A DNA stretch of 64,000 nucleotides from a bacterium (GTDB lineage Bacteria > Patescibacteriota > Saccharimonadia > Saccharimonadales > Saccharimonadaceae): the NCBI GenBank assembly GCA_030530825.1, contig JAUMUF010000001.1:124001-188000 (forward strand), in the 5' to 3' direction. A program made the position numbers and the translations under genes. This document shows, in pieces, positions 23,406 through 31,011 of this stretch. A model generated the notes under the pieces. The model was given only the letters and a program-made list of their open reading frames with translations, was not told where the DNA came from and made no database searches. Each line of letters begins with the position of its first letter. The first letter of the stretch is position 1.

Positions 23406-26400
23406 ATGAAAGTTAAAAGAGCTAGACTAAAGTCTTTTGTGGCTGTTGGTGTTATATGCTTTGGTGTTGCGGCTGGCTTAGCTTTGCGTAATAATTTTGC
23501 TAAAAATAATGACGAGAGCGCAAAAGCCTCGGTCGCTAATGTGGGGTCGATTTATGCTGATTTAGGCGAAATCATGAGCGGTAATTATGGTGAGAAAGCT
23601 CTCGAAATATCACTTGTTGGAACTCGCTATAAATTTGACATGTCTCCGCAAAATCAAGCGGTAATAAAGAGTCTTTTTAGTATATCCAGCGGTACCGGAA
23701 TAAGATCTTCAGTTGGATATAAGTATTTTACTTTCGACAATAGTAGATCGGTGATAATCACGGAAAAGAAGGTATACATTGATATTAATCACCTGAAATC
23801 TCAATTGTCCGACATAAATTATTTATGTAGCGGCAATACGGCTTGTGGTCCCACAGAGCCAGCAATCTTTGAACACAGTCTTACTGGTGACCTTTCCAAG
23901 ATTAAAATAATCGATGATTCAAGCAATCCTGGATTTAATAGCGGAGATATTAATGTTTCCGTAAGTAGAGTTAACCTTAATGAAAGAAAGGCTGTTCAGC
24001 TCACCGTTAAGGGTTTGGATAATGTTAGACCCAATCAGGTTTCACTTAACGGCACCGAGAATGCCATAATACAGTCCTACATTACAGATAATGGAGAAGT
24101 TAAACCTGAAGAGTTCTTTGATAAGGAATTGATTAAAAGAGGGGGTCTTAAGCTTGAATGGTATGGTAATCCAATAGAGAAACAATATCTCGGATATCAT
24201 CAGGGCGTTGTGCGAGTTTCTCGTGTTGGTGATGGCGGAACTTTTTATAGAGATTATACTGTTTCTGCTCGCATTGAGAGGGCTGTTGATACCACTGCTC
24301 CAGTATTTAGCGAGGCTTTCCCGCATCCAATTATATCCAGAAAGGGCAGGGCTATATCTATTGACGATTTGAGAGCTGAAGATCCAGAAACTACGATTGT
24401 TCAATTTAGCAATAACTCTCGCGCCATAAATCTCAATACTGTGAATCCTGCTGTAGGCAACTATAACTTGGTTTATACGGCTAAAAATGGAGAGGGCTTA
24501 ATATCTACTTTAGAAAGGCAAGTTGAAATAACTGATGCGGACAATCTTCAGTCTAGGATTGAGGAGTCTAAGAAGCTTCTAGCTAAGAATAAGAAGCTGG
24601 GTGTTTTCCATGATACTTTTAAGTCTATAGTTGATGAAGCCCAAAAAATCTTGGATAATAATGAGTCGTCCCAATCAGGAATTGATCAAGCTGTGGAAAA
24701 CCTAACTGAGGGCTTGATTTATAAAAGGTTTGTTGGTTTTATTAAATTTCAAGAGCTTATTGAATCTTTAGAAAAGGAAAGTCAAGCCGTAAGGCAGGAT
24801 CCATCTGTGGTCGGGGCTTTAAATATTGCAAATATGTTTGTCGAACGGCAATCGAGGGGTCCTAGTCATGATGGCGGTGGCACTGACCCAATGGTTGCTA
24901 GTTGGTATGACGACTTGAATAATGCCATAACTTCAGCTAAAGAAAGAATCCGTGCGCAAGAAGAGGCTGCTGAGCGTGAGCGACAAGCTGAGCAGAATCG
25001 CCAAGATCAAGCTCGTCAGGCTGTCGAAAAAGCAACTCAGACTCTTCTTCCTGCGGATATTCAGTCTGCGAAGGATAAAGTTTCTGCGGTAAAAACTGAG
25101 AATATCAAAAATGAACTTAACGCTAAAATTCAACAAGTTGAATCTCTCCTAAATAAAAGAAATGAGCTTCAAGCTGAAATTTCTCGCGCGGAATCCGCTT
25201 CGACTATCGGAATGACGCCACAAAGCAGTGAGGCTCTGGTTAATGCTATTAAAGAAGCTAAAGCCAAATTGTCAGATAAGACGATTCCGCAAGACCAAAT
25301 TCAGTCTCAGATCGACTCCGTAAAGAGTGCGATTTCTGGACTAAAAGTAGATAAATCCGCTCTCCAGGCATCTATACAAAATGCTGAATCTCAGCCTGAT
25401 CAAATAAAAAATTCAGTCAAACAGGCCCTCGATGCGGCTAAATCCATTGATTCAAATCCGAATCCAACAGTCAAACAAGTTAGCGATGCTAAAAATAACC
25501 TTGACAATGCTTTAAGGAATGCCATTGCTGAGGCTGAAGAAAAAGCTCGTCAGCAAAAAGCAAAAGAAGCTGTCGATGCTGCCACGTCTGGAGATCTCGC
25601 GAAAATCAACCAAGCTCAAGAGGCCGTCAATCAGGTCAATAACCCAGAAGCAAAAGCCAAGTTCCAATCTGAGCTTGACTCCGTAAAGTCTCGCCGAGAT
25701 GAGACTGTCAAATCTCTTCGTGAGGCTATTGCGAGAGCTAAAGCAACCTCTGTCGACGGAATGACTCAAGAATCTTCTGACAAGTTAAAACAAGCAATTT
25801 CTTCCGCTGAAAATATTGTTGGATCTGCGTCTGATATTCGAACGATCGAAGAATCTAAAAACTCTATCGAGTCTGCCGTAAATAATCTTAGAGCTGATAA
25901 GACTCAGCTGAAAGAGGCTATTCGAAATGCGATAAATCAGCCAGGGTACGTCAAATCGGAGATCGATTCTGCTCTAAATGATGCTAAGTCTGTTGAGCAG
26001 AGTACCAATCCGAGCGTAAGTGAAGTTTCTGTTGCCAAAAATAAACTTGAAGAGGTCGTCAGAAACTCTCTTCAATCAGAGAGCAATCGCCAGCAAAAGG
26101 CAAAGCAGGCGCTTCAATACATTGAGGCTTCTGACCGGCCTACAGACACTGATTCGGCGCAGAATTTAATCAATGTCGTCAAAGACCCTAAAGTTAAGCA
26201 AGAACTACAATCGGCCCTTGATGAGCGCAAAGCCTTCTTCGAAAAATACAATAAGACTCGAGAGGAGCTGGGTAAATTGATCGAGAAAGCTAAAAATATT
26301 TCAACAGAAGGCAAGACATCTGCGTCCGTCAACGCCTTAAAAGAAGCTCTTGAGGTTGCAGAGCTGGATTACGTAGACCGTTCTTCGACGATTGATGCTT

Positions 26401-27104
26401 TCGAGATTTCTATACAAAATCTCAATAACGCTCTTTCTGGTCTTAAAACCGACAAAGCTGACCTTATCGATGCGATAGTTAAGTTCGACTCACAGCCAGA
26501 ATATGTTAAGAATTCGGATGAAGCTAAAAAAGCGCTCCAAGCCGCTAAGGCCGTTAGCTCGCAAGATAATCCATCCGTCGAAGATGTCGAAGAGAAGACA
26601 CGAGCGCTTATCGACGCAATCAATAAACAAATTCGAAGTGAAAATTCACGCCAAGAAGATGCCAAGAAGTTAATCGAAGGCGCCAAAACTGAAATCGAAA
26701 ACAACCTTAAAAACAAAGATGAGCTTCCTGCTGTTGATGTTGAAAAACTCAAAAATGCGATTGAGGCCGTTCAAGATTCAAACAAAAAATCTGAATTGGA
26801 AGAACAACTCAAACAAATTGAAAAAGCTATCGAAGACAAGCGTCTGAAAATTGAAGAGGACAAGCGAGTCCAAGCTGAAAATAAGCTTCAAGAAGAGCTA
26901 AAGAGGCGTCGAGAAGAAGATGCTCGTCGTTTGGCAGAGGAGGCGGAAAAGAAAAACGCAGAAAAACAACTTTCTATTCCAAACACAGGCCACCAAAGAC
27001 AAGATGACGGATTCGATTTTGCGCCAATCTTAGCAATTATTGGCGGAATCGGAATAAGTGGGACGATTTTTGCTAAAAGTAAATTTCGAAAAGTAAAATT
27101 CTAA
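23406..27104 (+). CDS. Large repeat-containing surface fibre protein with IPNTG tail
   Basis: 1232 residues. An N-terminal signal/anchor (about 9-27), a beta-rich N-terminal region to about 380 including an Ig-like segment (TTAPVFSEAFPHPI ... YNLVYTAKNGEG), then a long helical part. From about 530 to 1155 three tandem units of about 183 residues alternate helical modules; modules such as KSLREAIARAKATSVDGM resemble FIVAR repeats of Gram-positive surface proteins. A charged coiled coil (1130-1185) leads to IPNTG at 1191-1195, a hydrophobic stretch and KFRKVKF. Inferred role: wall-anchored, elongated adhesin. Confidence 0.75.
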   Translation: MKVKRARLKSFVAVGVICFGVAAGLALRNNFAKNNDESAKASVANVGSIYADLGEIMSGNYGEKALEISLVGTRYKFDMSPQNQAVIKSLFSISSGTGIRSSVGYKYFTFDNSRSVIITEKKVYIDINHLKSQLSDINYLCSGNTACGPTEPAIFEHSLTGDLSKIKIIDDSSNPGFNSGDINVSVSRVNLNERKAVQLTVKGLDNVRPNQVSLNGTENAIIQSYITDNGEVKPEEFFDKELIKRGGLKLEWYGNPIEKQYLGYHQGVVRVSRVGDGGTFYRDYTVSARIERAVDTTAPVFSEAFPHPIISRKGRAISIDDLRAEDPETTIVQFSNNSRAINLNTVNPAVGNYNLVYTAKNGEGLISTLERQVEITDADNLQSRIEESKKLLAKNKKLGVFHDTFKSIVDEAQKILDNNESSQSGIDQAVENLTEGLIYKRFVGFIKFQELIESLEKESQAVRQDPSVVGALNIANMFVERQSRGPSHDGGGTDPMVASWYDDLNNAITSAKERIRAQEEAAERERQAEQNRQDQARQAVEKATQTLLPADIQSAKDKVSAVKTENIKNELNAKIQQVESLLNKRNELQAEISRAESASTIGMTPQSSEALVNAIKEAKAKLSDKTIPQDQIQSQIDSVKSAISGLKVDKSALQASIQNAESQPDQIKNSVKQALDAAKSIDSNPNPTVKQVSDAKNNLDNALRNAIAEAEEKARQQKAKEAVDAATSGDLAKINQAQEAVNQVNNPEAKAKFQSELDSVKSRRDETVKSLREAIARAKATSVDGMTQESSDKLKQAISSAENIVGSASDIRTIEESKNSIESAVNNLRADKTQLKEAIRNAINQPGYVKSEIDSALNDAKSVEQSTNPSVSEVSVAKNKLEEVVRNSLQSESNRQQKAKQALQYIEASDRPTDTDSAQNLINVVKDPKVKQELQSALDERKAFFEKYNKTREELGKLIEKAKNISTEGKTSASVNALKEALEVAELDYVDRSSTIDAFEISIQNLNNALSGLKTDKADLIDAIVKFDSQPEYVKNSDEAKKALQAAKAVSSQDNPSVEDVEEKTRALIDAINKQIRSENSRQEDAKKLIEGAKTEIENNLKNKDELPAVDVEKLKNAIEAVQDSNKKSELEEQLKQIEKAIEDKRLKIEEDKRVQAENKLQEELKRRREEDARRLAEEAEKKNAEKQLSIPNTGHQRQDDGFDFAPILAIIGGIGISGTIFAKSKFRKVKF
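24999..26870 (+). repeat. Tandem helical repeats, period about 183 codons
   Basis: Three copies of a composite unit: FIVAR-like modules starting near residues 588, 768 and 952; second modules with the core QPxxxKS starting near 650, 832 and 1017; and linkers starting RQxxAK near 531, 715, 898 and 1082. The order is C-A-B-C-A-B-C-A-B-C. Divergence between copies is moderate, so expansion is not very recent. Confidence 0.8.
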
Positions 27105-27120
27105 AAACTCCCCTCATTAA

Positions 27121-27151
27121 AAAAGAACTCTCTAGATATGAGAGTTCTTTT
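27121..27151. terminator. Bidirectional terminator between convergent genes
   Basis: AAAAGAACTCTC pairs perfectly with GAGAGTTCTTTT. Confidence 0.8.
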
Positions 27152-27154
27152 AAT

Positions 27155-27475
27155 TTATAGAACTGCTTTTTCTACCGCCGCGATAATGCGGATATCGCGT
27201 GCCTCGAGATCGCTGTCTTCATCAAGGCTTGTCAGACCGAAGAGTTCTTCTGCGCCTTGACCGAATTTTGCCCGCAAGTGCTTCTTCCAGCCACCTTTGG
27301 CGTCGCGTTTTAACTCGACTTTCTCTTCGAATTCTACTCCACGAAAGAAACTTTTTTCGACTGGCAGAGCCACGCGTAGGGCGGTGCGACCAATTTTTTC
27401 GATGCGGATTTTGTAAGTTTGCTCTAAAATTGGATCTTTAAAATTGATAATTTTTACTGATTTTTTGTTTTTCAT
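27155..27475 (-). CDS. Hypothetical protein
   Basis: 106 residues, soluble, mixed charge, no cysteine and no motif recognised. The first part looks beta-rich (YKIRIEKIGRTALRVALPVEKSFF), the end acidic and helical. AAAGGAA precedes the ATG. A promoter is visible on the minus strand: TTGACT (27542-27537), 17 bases, TAATAT (27519-27514). Function unknown. Confidence 0.6.
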   Translation of the reverse strand: MKNKKSVKIINFKDPILEQTYKIRIEKIGRTALRVALPVEKSFFRGVEFEEKVELKRDAKGGWKKHLRAKFGQGAEELFGLTSLDEDSDLEARDIRIIAAVEKAVL

Positions 27476-27580
27476 TTGATTCCTTTTGTTTATTTTTCTT
27501 AAAAACTAATTATATATTAACACAAAAAGCCTAAAAAGTCAATATCTGACCGCCATCAAAAAGATTTTTCTTAAAAACCC

Positions 27581-27616
27581 TTGACAAAGCCAACTACTTG
27601 GTATAACATAGAAGTA
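27581..27616 (+). promoter_or_regulatory. Promoter and candidate PadR operator
   Basis: TTGACA (27581-27586) and TATAAC (27602-27607) precede padR. The inverted repeat TACTT (27595-27599) / AAGTA (27612-27616), with flanking TAT / ATA also symmetric, covers the -10 and touches the start codon. This position suits autorepression by the PadR product. Confidence 0.55.
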
Positions 27617-27957
27617 TGAATAACAAGGAAGAAGTCCAAAAATATGCGGCACAAATGTCCACTCAGATGAGAAAGGGCTTTGTGGCGTTTTGCGTGCTGA
27701 AGGTCTGCGCTAAGAAGCCAATCTATACCAGCGACATCATCAAGGAGTTGAAGGACGCTGAGTTGGTGGTGGTCGAGGGGACGATTTATCCGTTGCTTTC
27801 TCGGCTTCAAAAGGATGGACTTTTGAGCCACGAGTGGCAAGAGAGCGAGCAAGGCCCTCCACGCAAATACTATCAAATTACAGACTTTGGACAAGAAATT
27901 GTCCGTGTCGTGGGGCAAGAAATTGCTCAACTCAACCAAACTATGGAGAAATTATAG
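27616..27957 (+). CDS. PadR-family transcriptional regulator
   Basis: 113 residues, a winged-helix repressor of the PadR type. The pattern GFVAFCVLKVCAKKPIYTSDIIKEL ... VVEGTIYPLLSRLQKDGLLSHEWQES ... PPRKYYQIT is diagnostic: the recognition helix contains EGTIYPLLSRL and the wing the PRKYY tract. PadR regulators often control exporters, and this one heads an operon with an ABC exporter. The ligand is unknown. Confidence 0.9.
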   Translation: MNNKEEVQKYAAQMSTQMRKGFVAFCVLKVCAKKPIYTSDIIKELKDAELVVVEGTIYPLLSRLQKDGLLSHEWQESEQGPPRKYYQITDFGQEIVRVVGQEIAQLNQTMEKL

Positions 27958-27965
27958 GAGATTTT

Positions 27966-28967
27966 ATGAAAGAAATTACCAGAATTCATCTCGCCAAAGT
28001 GCCTTTCGAGATTGAAATTGAAGCCAAAAAGCAATTCGAAAAATATTTTCTTGAACTAAAAAAGTGTTCGAATGAAGAAATTTTGAGCGATGTTGAGATC
28101 AGGATTGTCGAGATTTTGGCGGAAAATGGCGTTACGGCTGGCGGAATAATTACAGAGGCGGAAATCACCAAAATTCGCGCACAAATTGGAGAGCCAGAAG
28201 TGTTCTTGGGCGAGGATTTTGCTGCTTCCGCTAAGTCTGAAGATCTCGAGCAAGAAGAAGTTGACCAAGCGATTCGCAGTACATTTCGAACAAAAAAGTT
28301 ATACAGGGATCCCAAGAATGCGGTTTTGGCAGGTGTTTTTTCTGGATTGGGTGAGTATTTTGGCGTAGAGGCGACTTGGTTGCGCATAGCCTTTGTCATC
28401 TTGGCGATACCGACATTTGGCACTTCGCTGATGATTTATATTCTGCTCAGTGTCATTATTCCGCAGGCTCGATCGGCCTCTGACATTTTGCAATTAAGGG
28501 GAGAAAAATTAACCGCCAAAAATCTCCAATCCGTCAATCAAGAATACGACTTTGAGAAGTTAGAACTTCGAAATAAAAAAATAACTCGCGCCGGCGGAAT
28601 AATTGGCGGAACTGTGGCGCTTCTTGGCGCACTTGGCGGAATTTTCTTGCTGTTTTATGGAAACAACATTTTGATTGCTGGATTTAATGAGCGGACGGCG
28701 TATTTTGCTGAGTCCAGTAAGGTTGTGATTTTCGCATTTTCTAACCTCGCAGGAATAGCATTTGTGGCGTTTTGGGCCAACTTGGCGGTTGCCGGCTTCT
28801 CTAATAAATTTTCGAAGAAGAATTTGGCCGCGCTGATTGCTTCGATTTTGATAGGATTTTCATCAATTTTTGGCCTGATGGTTGGAATGAATTTTGTCCA
28901 ACGCGATTATGACAAGCACGTCAAGCATAATATCGAAGTTCAAGAGTATAAAGGAGGAAATTTATGA
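27966..28967 (+). CDS. PspC-domain membrane protein
   Basis: 333 residues from ATG 27966 (SD TAGGAG). An N-terminal soluble helical part (1-100) has the HAAS-like look of proteins that accompany PadR regulators (KEITRIHLAKVPFEIEIEAKKQFEKYF). A PspC domain follows at about 113-170 (KLYRDPKNAVLAGVFSGLGEYFGVEATWLRIAFVI), then further membrane segments (about 205-230, 250-275, 290-310). It overlaps the ABC gene by four bases. Expected role: envelope stress sensing or partner of the exporter; inferred. Confidence 0.75.
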   Translation: MKEITRIHLAKVPFEIEIEAKKQFEKYFLELKKCSNEEILSDVEIRIVEILAENGVTAGGIITEAEITKIRAQIGEPEVFLGEDFAASAKSEDLEQEEVDQAIRSTFRTKKLYRDPKNAVLAGVFSGLGEYFGVEATWLRIAFVILAIPTFGTSLMIYILLSVIIPQARSASDILQLRGEKLTAKNLQSVNQEYDFEKLELRNKKITRAGGIIGGTVALLGALGGIFLLFYGNNILIAGFNERTAYFAESSKVVIFAFSNLAGIAFVAFWANLAVAGFSNKFSKKNLAALIASILIGFSSIFGLMVGMNFVQRDYDKHVKHNIEVQEYKGGNL

Positions 28968-29647
28968 TAAAAGTTAAAAATTTGTCCAAAATTTATGGCA
29001 AAAAGAATAATCAATTTACCGCGCTTAAGAATGTCAATTTCGAAATTCCGGAAGGCAAGATCGTGGCAATTGTCGGTAAATCCGGTTCAGGAAAATCCAC
29101 GCTGATCCACGCAATGAGCGGTCTCGATAAGCCCAACAGCGGTGAGGTTTATGTTGATGGCGTGGATATAATCTCGATGAGCCAGAAGAAGATCGACACA
29201 TTTCGGGCGGAGAAAATGGGATTTATTTTTCAGAGTTTCTTTGTTCAGGGTAATGAAACTTGCTTCGAAAATGTCAGCCTGCCTCTCGAAATCGCGGAAG
29301 TGCCAATTTCGAAAAGAAAATATCTTGTCGAATCTGCGCTTAAGGCGGTCGAATTGAGCGACAAAATCCATACCAGAGCGCGCGATCTATCTGGTGGGCA
29401 AAAGCAACGGCTGGCGATTGCGCGGGCGATCGTCAATGCGCCTTCGATAATCTTTGCTGATGAGCCGACGGGAAATCTCGACTCTACTACTGGAGAGAAG
29501 ATTGAGCAACTTTTGTTTTCGCACAATAAAAACAACGGCACGACGATTTTTATCATTACTCACGACGAAGATCTGGCGGAAAAATGCGATATTAAAATTT
29601 ATATTAAAGATGGCCAAATAGCCAAAATGGAGGAGAAAAATGCGTAG
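28964..29647 (+). CDS. ABC transporter ATP-binding protein (MacB/LolD type)
   Basis: 227 residues. Walker [10 protein letters not shown] (about 38-46), Q-loop FIFQSFF, signature [15 protein letters not shown], Walker [15 protein letters not shown]-loop IITHDED. The pattern matches the MacB/LolD group that works with FtsX-fold permeases rather than importers. It overlaps the permease gene by eight bases. Confidence 0.92.
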   Translation: MIKVKNLSKIYGKKNNQFTALKNVNFEIPEGKIVAIVGKSGSGKSTLIHAMSGLDKPNSGEVYVDGVDIISMSQKKIDTFRAEKMGFIFQSFFVQGNETCFENVSLPLEIAEVPISKRKYLVESALKAVELSDKIHTRARDLSGGQKQRLAIARAIVNAPSIIFADEPTGNLDSTTGEKIEQLLFSHNKNNGTTIFIITHDEDLAEKCDIKIYIKDGQIAKMEEKNA

Positions 29648-30923
29648 AATCGACATCGCCAAGAGGGCAGGAAAAAACTTAAAACTCGCCAAAGTTAGGA
29701 CGATTTTGACTGCGCTGGCAATTGCTGTTGGCGGCACGACTATTACTATGGCTTTGGCGGCTGGGCGTGGCGGTCGGGCGTACATCGACGGAATGGCAAG
29801 TCGCGTAGGTGATATGGACTCGATTAGTGTTTCGAGAAAAGTTGAGACTGTAGAAAAAGAAAAATCTTCAGGCCCTAAAAAATTAAGTCAGGTTGAAGCA
29901 GAGATAACTCAACAATTATCTGAAGAAAGTTATACTTTGAACGATGAAGATCTTAAGAAAATCTCCGCCGTTCAAGGTGTTGAGCGCGCCAATCCGCAAG
30001 TTGATATTCAAGCCAAATCTTTGACCGTCGATGGCGAAGAGTATGAAGCGACGGTAAAAGTAAAATACGACAAAAAGTCGCTTCAATTGTCTGCTGGTGA
30101 ACTCAAAAACAATCTCGTTGGCACTGGCGAAATCGTGGCGCCCAAGAGTTATGTTCAACTTCTTGGCGGCCAAAAACCGAGCGATATTCTTGGCAAAACT
30201 GTTCGGATTAAATTTTCAAAAAGAGATCAATCTACTTTCGAAAAGACCTTTAAGATCTCAGCGGTCGACAACGGAACCGACGACGATCTTCGTTTTTCCT
30301 ACCAGAATGAGTTTTTGATTTCCAGCGAAGACGCTACTGAAATTGCGGGTATTTCTAATGGCGGAAAGGTTGCTATATATGGAGTGATTTTTGTTCAAAC
30401 CAAGAAGGGCGAAAAGCCTGCGGAAGTCAAAAATCGAATCCTCGCGCTCGGTGATCGCTACAATGTTAGCACTTTTGAAGAAGAACGCGCAAGCATTATG
30501 AATTCAGTTAATGTTGCGGCTGCAGGGTTGGCGGCGTTTGGTGGGTTGGCGATTTTGGCGAGCGTCTTTGGCATCGTAAATACACAATATATTAGCGTTT
30601 TGGAGAGAACTTCTCAGATAGGATTGATGAAATCTCTCGGTGCTAAAAAGTCTGATATCGCTAAACTTTTCCGATATGAGGCAGCACTGATTGGCTTTCT
30701 CGGTGGCGTTATTGGCGTGGCGATTGCGGCGATTTTGGCGACAATTTTCAATCCAATGATTAGTAATATGTTTAGGACCAACGGCGTTAATTTGCTTCAA
30801 ATTGATCTGATTGGATCAGCAATTTTGGTGGCTGGCTTGATGCTTGTGGCGGTAGTTTCTGGATTTTTCCCCGCCCGAAAGGCCGCACGACTCAACCCAA
30901 TTGATGCTCTCCGTGTTGAGTAA
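29640..30923 (+). CDS. ABC transporter permease (MacB/FtsX fold)
   Basis: 427 residues. One membrane segment near the N-terminus (about 22-42), a large external domain (about 45-285) and three C-terminal segments with the FtsX/MacB pattern (AAGLAAFGGLAILASVFGIVN ... ERTSQIGLMKSLGAKKSDIAKLF ... GFFPARKAARLNPIDALR). With the ATPase it would form a tripartite-independent exporter or mechanotransmission complex; the substrate, possibly an antimicrobial peptide, is not known. Confidence 0.88.
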   Translation: MRRIDIAKRAGKNLKLAKVRTILTALAIAVGGTTITMALAAGRGGRAYIDGMASRVGDMDSISVSRKVETVEKEKSSGPKKLSQVEAEITQQLSEESYTLNDEDLKKISAVQGVERANPQVDIQAKSLTVDGEEYEATVKVKYDKKSLQLSAGELKNNLVGTGEIVAPKSYVQLLGGQKPSDILGKTVRIKFSKRDQSTFEKTFKISAVDNGTDDDLRFSYQNEFLISSEDATEIAGISNGGKVAIYGVIFVQTKKGEKPAEVKNRILALGDRYNVSTFEEERASIMNSVNVAAAGLAAFGGLAILASVFGIVNTQYISVLERTSQIGLMKSLGAKKSDIAKLFRYEAALIGFLGGVIGVAIAAILATIFNPMISNMFRTNGVNLLQIDLIGSAILVAGLMLVAVVSGFFPARKAARLNPIDALRVE

Positions 30924-30942
30924 AATCTTCGAAAATTTTATA

Positions 30943-30976
30943 AAAGAAAATCTCGCATTTTGGCGGGGTTTTCTTT
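30943..30976 (+). terminator. Terminator of the PadR/ABC operon
   Basis: AAAGAAAATCTCGC pairs with GCGGGGTTTTCTTT around ATTTTG. Confidence 0.8.
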
Positions 30977-31011
30977 ACTTTTGGCGCAAAGTGTGATTAA
31001 ATATAAGCATT

